A stretch of 64,000 bases of DNA, taken from Acidobacteriota bacterium (GTDB taxonomy: Bacteria; Actinomycetota; Acidimicrobiia; ATN3). Position numbers and translations under genes: made by a program. Under the pieces are notes generated by a model. It was not told the DNA's origin and did no database searches. It saw nothing but the letters and a program-made list of their open reading frames with translations. Where the stretch lies: positions 31,392 to 95,391 of the forward strand of contig QEUQ01000003.1 of assembly GCA_003577105.1 (NCBI GenBank). The letters run 5' to 3'. Shown piece after piece: positions 35,359 through 44,101 of this stretch; positions within the stretch are counted from its first letter, which is position 1, and each line of letters begins with the position of its first letter.

Positions 35359-35871
35359 CTACTCCTCGCTGACGGTGATCGAGTTGATCGTCACCGGCTC
35401 AAGTGGCCGATCATTTCCACCTGTCGGTACTGACTCGATGGCTCCGACGGTTTCGATCCCCGACGTGACCTCACCAAAGATGGAATAGTTTGGAGGCAGG
35501 CTCGCGTTTGCGGTGCAGATGAAGAACTGGCTGCCATTTGTGTTCGGGCCCGCATTTGCCATGGCCAGGATCCCCTTGACATACCTTCGCCCGCGGGGCA
35601 GCTCGTCTTCAAAGCGGTATCCCGGCCCACCCGTTCCGTTTCCGATCGGACACCCTCCCTGAATAACGAATCCAGGCACAATCCTGTGAAATGTGAGTCC
35701 GTCGTAGTAACCCTCTCTGGCGAGGAAGACGAAATTGTTCACTGTGCGTGGTGCTTCCTGAACGAAAAGCTCAAGATCGATGGGCCCCAAGCTTGTGTCG
35801 ATGTGGGCGGTGTACTTCTTGTTGACGTCAACTTGCATTTCGGGCGGCGCTGCATACGATTGTGGAGCCAT
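35359..35871 (-). CDS. Peptidylprolyl isomerase (cyclophilin type), cytosolic
   Basis: A 170-residue cyclophilin without an export signal. Active-site patterns are TFHRIVPGFVIQGG, the NTNGSQFFI segment and FGEVTSGIETV. It is the soluble counterpart of the anchored isomerase just downstream. Its start faces the bldD gene across 189 bases, a divergent promoter region in which I see no recognised operator. Confidence 0.9.
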   Translation of the reverse strand: MAPQSYAAPPEMQVDVNKKYTAHIDTSLGPIDLELFVQEAPRTVNNFVFLAREGYYDGLTFHRIVPGFVIQGGCPIGNGTGGPGYRFEDELPRGRRYVKGILAMANAGPNTNGSQFFICTANASLPPNYSIFGEVTSGIETVGAIESVPTGGNDRPLEPVTINSITVSEE

Positions 35872-36060
35872 TTGACGACCTTTCTAGGGCGACGTCCGCT
35901 TCAGGACGAATGCGGATTGTAGGTCAACAGCCGATTGGTTTTGGAGTCCAGCCAACGATTGCTGTGCCATCTTGCGAAATCGGAGGTTCGTTTGCAGTTG
36001 GCGCGGCTAATCTCATGCAAGCACGAATTCGAGTATTGCGCCAAGGAGTGACGGAGAAAG

Positions 36061-36585
36061 ATGTCCGATCCAGTCTCTAGGGACGTCGGCAGACGCTTGC
36101 GCGCGATACGCCGACAGCAGGGTCTTTCCCTAGACGACGTTGAGGAGCGGAGCGGTGGCAAGTGGAGTTCATCAGCCATTGGAGCCTACGAGCGCGGCTA
36201 TCGGACTCTCACGGTCGAGCGCCTTCGTTCACTAGCTGACTTCTACGGAGTGCCGATTTCAGTTCTCTTGGCACCGGCACCAAAGCGAGACGGCAATCCC
36301 GAGAAGGTCGTTATTGACTTGGTGGCATTGGAGCAGGCCGGGGCAGATTTCGAACCGCTTCAGCGGCTGGCTCATTCGATACAAATGCAGCGCGGTGACT
36401 TCAACGGCAAGATCCTTACGATCCGCGGAGCAGACGTCAGTAATCTCTCGCTCCTCTATGGCATCACCGAAGAGGAGATGCTTGAGAAGCTTGGAGCTTC
36501 AGGAGTGGCCCTGAATCTGGACGATTCACTTGAGGACTCAATTGAGGAGCCGGCGACTGAAGCAGACACTGACGGTTCGCCTTGA
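36061..36585 (+). CDS. bldD: BldD-type transcriptional regulator
   Basis: A 174-residue regulator. The N-terminal Xre-type helix-turn-helix (about residues 8-70) has the BldD pattern LRAIRRQQGLSLDDVEE and YERGYRTLTVERLRSLADFYGVP. The C-terminal domain carries RGD (111-113), eight residues, then RGAD (122-125), an exact RxD-x8-RxxD signature of the c-di-GMP binding site in BldD. In Streptomyces that ligand drives dimer formation and repression of development. The gene overlaps ask by TTGA. The C-terminal tail is acidic. Confidence 0.85.
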   Translation: MSDPVSRDVGRRLRAIRRQQGLSLDDVEERSGGKWSSSAIGAYERGYRTLTVERLRSLADFYGVPISVLLAPAPKRDGNPEKVVIDLVALEQAGADFEPLQRLAHSIQMQRGDFNGKILTIRGADVSNLSLLYGITEEEMLEKLGASGVALNLDDSLEDSIEEPATEADTDGSP

Positions 36586-37886
36586 GCGGGATCATCGTTC
36601 AGAAGTTCGGCGGCACCTCAGTGCAGTCGCCGGAGCGGATCAAGGCGGTCGCTGGGCGGATAGCTGCAACCGTTGAGCGAGGTCATCGGGTGTGTGCTGT
36701 GATCTCGGCAATGGGGCAGACAACCGACGAGCTCATCGAACTCGCCTCGCAAGTGAGCCCCGACCCACCAGTCCGGGAAATGGACATGCTCCTTACGGCT
36801 GGCGAGCGGATTTCAATGGCTCTTACTTGCATGGCGCTTGACGCATTGGGGCACAGTGCCGTGAGCTTCACGGGATCTCAGGCTGGAGTGCTCACCGATC
36901 CTCGCCACGGCAAAGCGATGATTCTCGATATTCAGCCGGACCGGGTTCGCGCCGCCCTTGATGGAGGGGCAATTGCGGTGGTGGCCGGTTTCCAGGGCAT
37001 GTCCACCGATACCAAGGAGATAACAACCTTGGGTCGCGGCGGATCAGACACCAGCGCAGTAGCGATGGCGGCCGCCCTAGGCGCCGAGTATTGCGAGATA
37101 TTCACCGATGTCGAGGGGGTATTCACGGCTGATCCGAGAGTTGTCGAATCTGCACGGAAGCTCCACGTTGTGAGCTACGACGAGATGCTCGAAATGGCTT
37201 CGTCGGGGGCAAAGGTGTTGATGCTCAGGTCAGTTGAGTACGCGCGGAATCACAACGTCGCCCTGCATGTGAGATCGAGTTTCGTAGATTCACCCGGCAC
37301 ATGGATCAGAGGAGAAGATGAGCGTATGGAGCGAGCAATCATCGCCGGCATTACCCACGACGTGACCGAGGCAAAAGTCACGCTGAAGGGAGTGCCTGAC
37401 CAGCCAGGAATTGCCGCAAAGCTCTTTGGCGATCTTGCCGAAGCAGGGGTAAACGTCGACATGATCGTTCAAAACGTCTCTGCAGAGGGTCACACCGACA
37501 TTTCATTTACCGTCAATCGTGATGAAGCCAAGAAGGCGGCGACTCTGGTGGCCAAGATCGCCGGCGAGATTGGCGCGAACGGATACGACCTCGACGAGAC
37601 GATTGCGAAGGTAAGCCTCGTGGGAGCGGGCATGCGCTCACATCCGGGGATCGCGGCGAAGATGTTCGACGTGCTCGCATCGAGCAGTGTCAACATCGAA
37701 ATGATTTCCACCTCGCCCATCCGGATTTCGTGCGTAGTTCACGAGAAAGATGCGACGACCGCGGTCAATGCGCTGCATTCCGCGTTTGAGCTTGAAGCCG
37801 AGTCTGCGCTACGGGACTCCCATGTCGGTGTCGAGCGAATCGATTCCGGAGATGAGGCCGAGAGCTCGTCAGCGGGGGTCGCATGA
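36582..37886 (+). CDS. ask: Aspartate kinase
   Basis: The 434-residue enzyme phosphorylates aspartate, the first step to lysine, threonine and methionine. It begins IIVQKFGGTSV, contains TLGRGGSDTSAVAMAAALGA and FTDVEGVFTADPR, and ends with two ACT domains (about residues 265-410) for allosteric control by end products. The TTG start overlaps the bldD stop as TTGA, and the gene overlaps asd by ATGA. Placing this pathway behind a BldD-like regulator implies coordinated expression. Confidence 0.93.
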   Translation: MSGIIVQKFGGTSVQSPERIKAVAGRIAATVERGHRVCAVISAMGQTTDELIELASQVSPDPPVREMDMLLTAGERISMALTCMALDALGHSAVSFTGSQAGVLTDPRHGKAMILDIQPDRVRAALDGGAIAVVAGFQGMSTDTKEITTLGRGGSDTSAVAMAAALGAEYCEIFTDVEGVFTADPRVVESARKLHVVSYDEMLEMASSGAKVLMLRSVEYARNHNVALHVRSSFVDSPGTWIRGEDERMERAIIAGITHDVTEAKVTLKGVPDQPGIAAKLFGDLAEAGVNVDMIVQNVSAEGHTDISFTVNRDEAKKAATLVAKIAGEIGANGYDLDETIAKVSLVGAGMRSHPGIAAKMFDVLASSSVNIEMISTSPIRISCVVHEKDATTAVNALHSAFELEAESALRDSHVGVERIDSGDEAESSSAGVA

Positions 37887-38998
37887 CGGGGAGCGAAGGT
37901 GATGAACTGGCTCTCGCCCGAGCGTCAGGGGTCCTGACCGACCCTGAGAGCCTGGGTTCGCCCGTTGTTGCCGTAGTGGGCGCGACCGGCCTCGTCGGGC
38001 AGGAGATGCTGAGAGTCCTTGACGAGCGGGACTTTCCGATGGCGGGTCTGAAGCTGTTTGCATCGGAGCGAAGCCGCGGACGTCCTATCGAGTTCCGCGG
38101 CAAGACCTATGAAGTGGACGTGCTCAGCGAGGAATCATTCCGCGGCATCGATCTCGTCTTGATGGAGGTGGAGAGCCCGATCTCGCGAGAGTGGGCCCCG
38201 GTCGCGGCTGAGGCTGGAGCCACGGTGATCGACAATTCATCGGCATGGCGCATGGAGGAGGGGATTCCGCTCGTCGTGGCCGAGGTCAACCCCGAGGATC
38301 TCCAGGGGCATAGGGGGATCATCGCCAATCCCAACTGCACGACGATGACCCTGATGCCGGTACTTGCTCCTCTGCATCGTGAATTCGGAGTCAGGCGTGC
38401 GGTGATCACCTCGCTTCAGTCTGTCTCCGGTACTGGTCAGGCGGCTCTGCGGGAACTCGAGAAGCAAGCTCTGCGATTTCTCGACAGACCAAGCGGACTT
38501 CGCCGCGCAGGAGTAGATGGTGGATACGAGGCAGGCGAGATCTACCCAAAGCCAATTGCCTTCAACGTCATTCCCCAGTGCGACGACTTTGCCGATGAAG
38601 TGCGCACCAAGGAAGAAGTCAAGCTTGTGGCCGAGACCCACAAAATCCTCAATGACGACTCGATTGGAGTCATCGCGACATGCGTCCGCGTGCCAGTGGA
38701 GGTTGGTCATTCGCTCTCAGTGGTTGTGGAATTCAATCGCCCGGTCCATGTGGAGGAGGCGCTTGATGTGCTTGCCGATTCGCCGGGTGTCGATCTCTTT
38801 GTCGGGAGCGAGTACCCGACTCCGCTTGACGTGGCAGGAACAGACGATGTTTGCGTGGGTCGAATACGCCCCGACACAAGCTCCGAGGGGGGCCTCGCCA
38901 TTTGGGTCTGCGGCGACAACCTGAGAAAGGGAGCCGCTCTGAACTGCGTCCAAATTGCCGAGGTCCTGCTGGACCAGGGGTGGTTGAAGCCGAGCTGA
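37883..38998 (+). CDS. asd: Aspartate-semialdehyde dehydrogenase
   Basis: A 371-residue NADPH enzyme making aspartate semialdehyde from aspartyl phosphate. It has the dinucleotide motif VVGATGLVGQEMLRVL, the catalytic Cys in ANPNCTTM and the C-terminal VEVGHSLSVV segment. About 27 extra residues precede the Rossmann domain. The start overlaps ask (ATGA), so the two steps are made from one message. Confidence 0.93.
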   Translation: MTGSEGDELALARASGVLTDPESLGSPVVAVVGATGLVGQEMLRVLDERDFPMAGLKLFASERSRGRPIEFRGKTYEVDVLSEESFRGIDLVLMEVESPISREWAPVAAEAGATVIDNSSAWRMEEGIPLVVAEVNPEDLQGHRGIIANPNCTTMTLMPVLAPLHREFGVRRAVITSLQSVSGTGQAALRELEKQALRFLDRPSGLRRAGVDGGYEAGEIYPKPIAFNVIPQCDDFADEVRTKEEVKLVAETHKILNDDSIGVIATCVRVPVEVGHSLSVVVEFNRPVHVEEALDVLADSPGVDLFVGSEYPTPLDVAGTDDVCVGRIRPDTSSEGGLAIWVCGDNLRKGAALNCVQIAEVLLDQGWLKPS

Positions 38999-39019
38999 GC
39001 CCTTGGCTGGGGAACCGGG

Positions 39020-39637
39020 GTGGCCGTCCTTGGTTACGATTACGTGGTGCGATGTCCTTCTTGTGATTCAGAGGTGCCGGGCAGAGATCTGGTCTGTAGC
39101 GAATGCGGAGCGTTTGTCTATCGAGACGTGCCTGCCGTACGGCAGGTGCCGGAAGACAGCGGCAATAGTGCCGCGTCGACTTCCGCGGCCGTTGGGTCTG
39201 TCGGGGCCAATTCGTCCGTAGGGCCACCAACGCGCCCGCGGTCTTCTGCGACGGGGTACCCGCCGGGTTCGGGAGGGCCGGACTATGTCTATCCCACCCT
39301 GCAAGGGTGGCCAGGTCTAGGGCCCGATGAGCCACCTCGCCAATATGGCTATGTTCCGCAGCCTCAGCCGGGCTCTGTGAGTCCGGCGGGTGCTCAGGTG
39401 CAAGTCGCTCAGGAGGAACTCCAACGGCGCGGTCGAGTTATGGGTCGTTGGAGCATTGGCTTGGCCATTCTCTCGCTGCTCATTCCCCTCGTGGGTCCCG
39501 TAGGGATAGTCACGGGGTATTTCGCGTGGCGCCTGGGCGAGACCCGTCTCGGTCGCATAGGGGTTGTCGCGTCCGTAGTTGCAATGGTCGCCGGCGTGGG
39601 GCTCGCGATGCTTGTGGCTCCTGCAGGAACCGGCTGA
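39020..39637 (+). CDS. Zinc-ribbon membrane protein with DUF4190-like C-terminus
   Basis: A 205-residue protein. Two CxxC pairs near the N-terminus (CPSC and CSEC) form a zinc ribbon. A Pro/Gly/Ser-rich disordered linker follows, then two hydrophobic helices separated by a short basic turn, as in DUF4190 membrane modules. Its function is not known. GTG at 39020 lies after a GGGGA purine run; GTG at 39044 or 39047 could also serve. It is convergent with the acyltransferase gene. Confidence 0.7.
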   Translation: MAVLGYDYVVRCPSCDSEVPGRDLVCSECGAFVYRDVPAVRQVPEDSGNSAASTSAAVGSVGANSSVGPPTRPRSSATGYPPGSGGPDYVYPTLQGWPGLGPDEPPRQYGYVPQPQPGSVSPAGAQVQVAQEELQRRGRVMGRWSIGLAILSLLIPLVGPVGIVTGYFAWRLGETRLGRIGVVASVVAMVAGVGLAMLVAPAGTG

Positions 39638-39643
39638 TAGCGG

Positions 39644-41041
39644 TCAGGCCGCGGCTAGCAGCTCGGCGACTGACTTCTCAATGCCTTCAGCGATTATCCC
39701 TACGTCTGGAACAATGGCAGGGTCCGCATTGATGCCGAAATAGATTCCGCCGTTGTAGCTCGTCGCGCCAACCGAGAGCCCGCCGCCTTCAGCCAGTGGC
39801 ACGACTGGAAATGCCTCGACCAGCTTTGATCCCAGCAGATAGAGCTGGAACTGCGGACCTGGCACATTAGAGACAGTCACGTTAAATAGCCGTCCCCGCC
39901 CCATCATCCGAGCGCCGAGCGCGTGGAGCGTGGCGGGTGCGAATCCGCTCATTTCAATAAGGAACTCCGCACCAAGCGCCTGATGGGACTGCTTCAGGTC
40001 TGCAGTCTCTGACTTGATTGCCTCGAGCACCTCGACGGGGTCCGCGACCCCGATTGGAAGCGTCGCGAACATTGCTGACACCCGATTGCCGAGGGCCAGG
40101 TGCTCCTCATCGGTCCTAACACTCACGGGGACCATTGCCCTGAGGAATGCGTCCGGGGCGACCGGCTCACCTCGCTCGATCAAGAAGTGCCTCAGCCCCC
40201 CCGTGGTGGCCGCCAAGACGACGTCATTGACGGTGCCGCCTAGAGAGTTCTTGATTCGCTTGAAGTCCTCGAGCATGGTTCGAGCCCCGGCGTACTTCCT
40301 ATGCGGCCCGATCCTCTGGTTGAGGACGCAGTCGGGAGCGACGATGCCGCCCTTGGTGCGAAGGACCGAGCCGATGCCAGTCGCACGCTCCTGAATAGCG
40401 GATGCGAGATCTTCAGGGCTCTGCAGCGCTCCCCGAATCGCGTTTACAGCCCTGCGCGGGCTGGTCATCAGTTGGAATGTGCGGGACAAGACTCTCTCGG
40501 CCAGTGGTCTTCCAGGCGATGGCTTCCACGCCTCGGGCGTTCCAATCGGGGCGTCTGGCGCAAAGTCGAGGAGCACAGTTCCGATATCAACCGCGGATAT
40601 GCCATCGACGAGCGCGTGATGAGTCTTTTGTATGACCGCTCCGCGGTCACCCTCCAAGCCCTCGACGAGATATATCTCCCAGAGTGGCTTTGACCGATCA
40701 AGAGGGCGGGACATGATGTGGCCCAGGTATGCGAAAAGCTGACTCTCCCGCCCGGGGCTCGGCAGGGCGGTGCGCCTAACGTGGTACTCGATATTGAAGC
40801 CGGCGTCGTCAACCCACTCCGGCGGCACGATGTCGAAAGGTGCCCGCACTACCCGCTGCCTGAAGCGCGGGACGCGATGGATCCTGGCCTCTATGAGTGC
40901 AATCAGGCGCGCGTGGAGTTCCTCGAAAGAAATCTCATCAGATTCGCGTTCAAAGATCGCGAGTGAGCCGACCATGTTGTGGGCGCTCTCAGTTTCGAGC
41001 TCCAGAAATGCGTTGTCGAGTGCCGACAGCTGCTCGCTCAT
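39644..41041 (-). CDS. Wax ester synthase/diacylglycerol acyltransferase (WS/DGAT)
   Basis: A 465-residue enzyme that makes storage lipids from acyl-CoA with diacylglycerol or long-chain alcohol. The catalytic HHxxxDG motif is present as HHALVDG about 140 residues from the start. The second domain shows NVPGPQFQLYLLG, the usual NVPGP motif. AAGGAG lies 9 bases before ATG 41041; the frame continues to 41128 without family similarity. It diverges from an SCP2-hydrolase gene. Confidence 0.92.
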   Translation of the reverse strand: MSEQLSALDNAFLELETESAHNMVGSLAIFERESDEISFEELHARLIALIEARIHRVPRFRQRVVRAPFDIVPPEWVDDAGFNIEYHVRRTALPSPGRESQLFAYLGHIMSRPLDRSKPLWEIYLVEGLEGDRGAVIQKTHHALVDGISAVDIGTVLLDFAPDAPIGTPEAWKPSPGRPLAERVLSRTFQLMTSPRRAVNAIRGALQSPEDLASAIQERATGIGSVLRTKGGIVAPDCVLNQRIGPHRKYAGARTMLEDFKRIKNSLGGTVNDVVLAATTGGLRHFLIERGEPVAPDAFLRAMVPVSVRTDEEHLALGNRVSAMFATLPIGVADPVEVLEAIKSETADLKQSHQALGAEFLIEMSGFAPATLHALGARMMGRGRLFNVTVSNVPGPQFQLYLLGSKLVEAFPVVPLAEGGGLSVGATSYNGGIYFGINADPAIVPDVGIIAEGIEKSVAELLAAA

Positions 41042-41150
41042 GGTCCTATGCTCCTTGCTCCGATTGACTGATGCTATAGCGAATCGACCGTCGGGGGAGC
41101 CGAGCTCTCTCATCCCGCGAGTACTCAAATGTCAAGAGCCGAAGCTTTCA

Positions 41151-41179
41151 TTGACGATAATTCTCGGGCGGGCAAAATG
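41151..41179 (+). promoter_or_regulatory. Possible sigma-70 promoter before the SCP2-hydrolase gene
   Basis: TTGACG at 41151-41156 and AAAATG at 41174-41179 are separated by 17 bases. The -10 box is a weak match. The start codon lies 18 bases after it. Low confidence. Confidence 0.25.
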
Positions 41180-41196
41180 ACTGGGGTTCAACCGAG

Positions 41197-42495
41197 GTGA
41201 ATGACGCTATGACGAGTGGATTGGCTGTCGCGGTCCCGAGCGCGCGCCGGGTTGGCCGGGCAGAGAGCGTACTTGCTGACGTAGCCATCCGGTTGCCGGA
41301 CCGGCGGGACAATCTCGACGCCCTCGTGCGAATCGCAACGCCGGAGATTTCCTACAAGGTCCGCATCTGCGACACCGGCACGGAGCTGATTCCAGACGAC
41401 GGAAAGCCCGTTGCCTCCGAGCTCACCGCGTCGGTTGAGGCATGGGAATCGGTCGTGGCCGGCGAATTCAACGTTCTCGAGGCGGTCGATGCGGGATTGA
41501 TGACCATCCGCGGAAACGTTCATCTCGCGATGGACTTCGGCGGCATGATGATCTCCGACACTCCGTATTCGTGGCACTACAACGTTGATCGAGTGAAGGT
41601 AGGCAAGCTCAAGGTTGCCCGTCTAGTCACCACGATTCCCGACTCGGGGCATCTGAGCGCCACTGATTCTCCGAGGGATCACCGCCCCGTGCTCGTTCTC
41701 CATGGGCTGAGTGCCACGAAGTCATCAATGCTGCCGACGATCGTGGGTCTGGCAGTGGACCGAGAGGTTCACGCCATCGATCATCCCGGCCACGGCGATT
41801 CCGATAAACCCTACGTGAGCTACTCGCCGAGTTTTCTGGCAGGAACGGTCATTCGCTATCTCGACGCCATTGGCGCAGAGAAAGTCGATTTGATCGGGAA
41901 CTCGCTTGGCGGACGCGTTTCCTTGGAGGTCGCCGCACGGTGGCCCGATCGAGTCGGGCGGATGGTCCTCTACGCTCCAGCGATGGCACCCATCAAGGAT
42001 CGCAACTTGATCTCGCTCCTGAGAGTGGTCCCTTCGAGCATTGGGATGATTCCTGGGATCTTCACCAGGGGCAGGGCCGAGATGGTCATCAAGTCACTTC
42101 TCGGTGGTCTTGACGGAGCGGGACAGAGCTTGATCGACGCTGCGGTTGACGATTTCTTGCGGATCTACTCCACTGCCGGCGCTCGCCGCGCTCTGTATAG
42201 CGCTCTGCGTGGCTACTTGCTAGCTGACTCGTTTGGGGAAAAGGGGTTCTGGACCAACCTGCCGAAAATTCGCTCCGACGCCCTCTTCGTTTGGGGGCGC
42301 CATGACGACCTTGTTTCCTGGCGTTACTCCCGAGCTACTTCTCAATGGATTCCGCATGCTGTCTCGGTCATCTTTGAAGACGGCGGGCACGTGCCCCAGA
42401 TTGAACACCCAGAACGCACCAACAAGATGACCCGGGAGTTCTTTGACGGTGTGCTTCCTCAGCCCTCACCCGCGGTCACGGTTTGGAATTCCTAG
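41197..42495 (+). CDS. SCP2-like domain fused to alpha/beta hydrolase
   Basis: A 432-residue protein. The first 130 residues resemble an SCP2 sterol-carrier domain, ending in DAGLMTIRGNVHLAMDFGGMM. The rest is an alpha/beta hydrolase with VLVLHGLSATK, the nucleophile elbow GNSLGGRV (Ser near residue 238) and the catalytic His in EDGGHVPQIEHPE. It may bind and cleave a hydrophobic ester or thioester. It lies divergent to WS/DGAT and just before a free-standing SCP2 gene. GTG 41197 is the start; ATG 41209 is an alternative. Confidence 0.75.
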   Translation: MNDAMTSGLAVAVPSARRVGRAESVLADVAIRLPDRRDNLDALVRIATPEISYKVRICDTGTELIPDDGKPVASELTASVEAWESVVAGEFNVLEAVDAGLMTIRGNVHLAMDFGGMMISDTPYSWHYNVDRVKVGKLKVARLVTTIPDSGHLSATDSPRDHRPVLVLHGLSATKSSMLPTIVGLAVDREVHAIDHPGHGDSDKPYVSYSPSFLAGTVIRYLDAIGAEKVDLIGNSLGGRVSLEVAARWPDRVGRMVLYAPAMAPIKDRNLISLLRVVPSSIGMIPGIFTRGRAEMVIKSLLGGLDGAGQSLIDAAVDDFLRIYSTAGARRALYSALRGYLLADSFGEKGFWTNLPKIRSDALFVWGRHDDLVSWRYSRATSQWIPHAVSVIFEDGGHVPQIEHPERTNKMTREFFDGVLPQPSPAVTVWNS

Positions 42496-42643
42496 CCGTC
42501 GCATGGGCGCGCGGCGACCCTCGCGCGTTAGGGTAGGCGCTCGCAGCCACACTGCTTCTGTGTCGAGCGTGCCTGTCGGCATCGCATACCAGTGAGCGGG
42601 TGGCAACCTATGCAGGTACCGCATATAGCAGGAGGAATGCCGA

Positions 42644-43051
42644 ATGGCAGATAAGTTCGAGTTTCTTTCGGATGAGTGGTTCGACGCAGTTCGCAAGATC
42701 CAGGAAGAGCATGCCGGCGCGGCCGAGGGGCTCGGCGGGACAAACCTCGCCCTGAATCTTTCGATTACGGACTGCCCAGACGGCTCCGAAAAAGAAATCA
42801 GCATGAAGATGGTCGACGGTGAGCTCGACTGGGAGACCAGCCACATTGATGGCGCAGACGCCAAGGTCATCACGGACTACGCAACCGCCAAGGCGATTTT
42901 CGTCAGTGGCGACCAGCAGGCCGGGATGCAGGCGTTCATGTCGGGTCAGCTCCGGGTAGAGGGTGACATGACCAAGCTCATGGCGCTCCAGTCCGGCAGC
43001 GGCGCAGGCGCAGATGCTCAGAAGGCGATCCAGGAGATCACCGCTGACTGA
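42644..43051 (+). CDS. SCP2 sterol-binding domain protein
   Basis: A 135-residue protein whose C-terminal 100 residues fit the SCP2 fold, with AKVITDYATAKAIFVSGDQQAGMQAFMSGQLRVEGDM containing the usual GQLRVEGDM-type motif. SCP2 domains bind lipids such as sterols or acyl-CoA. A strong AGGAGG lies 9 bases before ATG 42644. A bidirectional terminator follows 23 bases after the stop. Confidence 0.85.
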   Translation: MADKFEFLSDEWFDAVRKIQEEHAGAAEGLGGTNLALNLSITDCPDGSEKEISMKMVDGELDWETSHIDGADAKVITDYATAKAIFVSGDQQAGMQAFMSGQLRVEGDMTKLMALQSGSGAGADAQKAIQEITAD

Positions 43052-43074
43052 CGCCGGCACGGCGAAAATTGCAC

Positions 43075-43104
43075 GAAGGCCGGGCGGTCAACCGCCCGGC
43101 CTTC
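43075..43104. terminator. Strong bidirectional hairpin terminator
   Basis: A perfect 14-base stem, GAAGGCCGGGCGGT (43075-43088) with ACCGCCCGGCCTTC (43091-43104), followed on the + strand by a T-rich stretch. On the - strand AATTTT-containing sequence follows within ten bases. It lies between the SCP2 gene (+) and tRNA-Pro (-), so it can end both transcripts. Confidence 0.8.
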
Positions 43105-43141
43105 TGCTTTGTGACTGATATTCCGCCCGAAGGCGTCTCAG

Positions 43142-43216
43142 TCGGGACGGCGGGATTTGAACCCGCGACCTCAGCGTCCCGAACGCTGCGCGCTAGCCAA
43201 ACTGCGCTACGTCCCG
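43142..43216 (-). tRNA. tRNA-Pro (anticodon CGG)
   Basis: The 75-base - strand sequence folds as a cloverleaf. The acceptor stem pairs CGGGACG with CGTCCCG. The anticodon stem CAGCG/CGCTG encloses TTCGGGA, giving anticodon CGG for codon CCG. The T-arm has GCGGGTTCAAATCCCGC. The discriminator is A, and the 3' CCA is not encoded. It lies 12 bases downstream of the receiver gene on the same strand. Confidence 0.95.
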
Positions 43217-43228
43217 TTGCCGTTGATC

Positions 43229-43591
43229 CTAGCCCGCTGCGGCTATTAGTTCGCGACCGGTTTCGGCCAACTTGGCAGGCGATATGGGTTTCACCAACCA
43301 CGCTTCAGCACCGAAGCGCTTGGCGAGCCACGAATCAGCTTCGCGATCTAGAAGCAAGAGCACCGGAATCGAGTCGACGAGGGAATTCTCGAGGTCGGCG
43401 TTGACAGCGACGCCGCCCATATTTCCTGCTTGAAGGTCGAGTATTACCAGGTCGGGCGGGTTGTCGGTGACAGATTCGCTCACCCGTCGGCCTTCACTGA
43501 CCACTCTGACAGTGAAGTCCGGCTCCAGGAGCGCTGCCCTAACTGAGGATTCCGTCCAGGGGGCGTCGGTGGCGAGCAATACATCAAACAT
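43229..43591 (-). CDS. Stand-alone response-regulator receiver domain, atypical
   Basis: A 120-residue receiver domain and nothing else. The phosphorylation site is D52 in LVILDLQAG, and K101 lies in LVKPIS. The N-terminal acidic pocket is reduced to one clear Asp (D9), and the usual Thr/Ser after strand 4 is replaced by LLD. It may act as a phosphate sink or protein-binding switch. It is divergent to the STAS gene across 125 bases and sits 12 bases upstream of tRNA-Pro. Confidence 0.8.
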   Translation of the reverse strand: MFDVLLATDAPWTESSVRAALLEPDFTVRVVSEGRRVSESVTDNPPDLVILDLQAGNMGGVAVNADLENSLVDSIPVLLLLDREADSWLAKRFGAEAWLVKPISPAKLAETGRELIAAAG

Positions 43592-43716
43592 GTCGCAAAA
43601 GGTAACGGTACTGGAAGGGAATCACCAAGTCAGTCTTGCGCGCTCAATCGGCCAAGCGAAATCTGGCAAACCCAACTAGAATCAACGTGCTCGCGAAACT
43701 GCCGGGGAAATGCCAT

Positions 43717-44094
43717 ATGGCACGCATTCTTGATGAAGACGGAAGAACAGTCGCATTCATCTCAGGGCCGCTCGATAGCTACTCCGTGCCGACTGTCAGA
43801 ACTTTGCTGAGAAGGATCGATCGCGATCGCGATCTGGTCATCGACCTATCCGAGTGCACATATGTTGATACCGCCGGCCTCTGGGTCCTGCGTGAACGCG
43901 CTAGGGATGCCGAGCAATCAGGCGGGTCGATGGTTGTGCGATGTGTCTCGCCGAGAGTTCGGAAGGTCATTGCCGCGACCGGATTTGACCGTCTCGTGGT
44001 GATCGAGGATCAGCCGGCTGCCGACGCCTACCGCGCCTCGGCGACTTCGGAGGAGCGAACCCTGTACAAGGCGTCGGAGGGCAAGTCGAGCTGA
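43717..44094 (+). CDS. STAS domain anti-sigma factor antagonist
   Basis: A 125-residue STAS domain. The phosphoacceptor region reads YVDTAGLWVLRERA, with Thr in place of the usual Ser of anti-anti-sigma factors. The GPLDSYSVPTVRTLL segment is typical. Such proteins release a sigma factor by binding its anti-sigma factor when not phosphorylated. ATG 43717 has GGGGA 13 bases upstream; longer forms from earlier starts are possible. The partner kinase is not in the window. Confidence 0.8.
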   Translation: MARILDEDGRTVAFISGPLDSYSVPTVRTLLRRIDRDRDLVIDLSECTYVDTAGLWVLRERARDAEQSGGSMVVRCVSPRVRKVIAATGFDRLVVIEDQPAADAYRASATSEERTLYKASEGKSS

Positions 44095-44101
44095 CCCCGG
44101 C

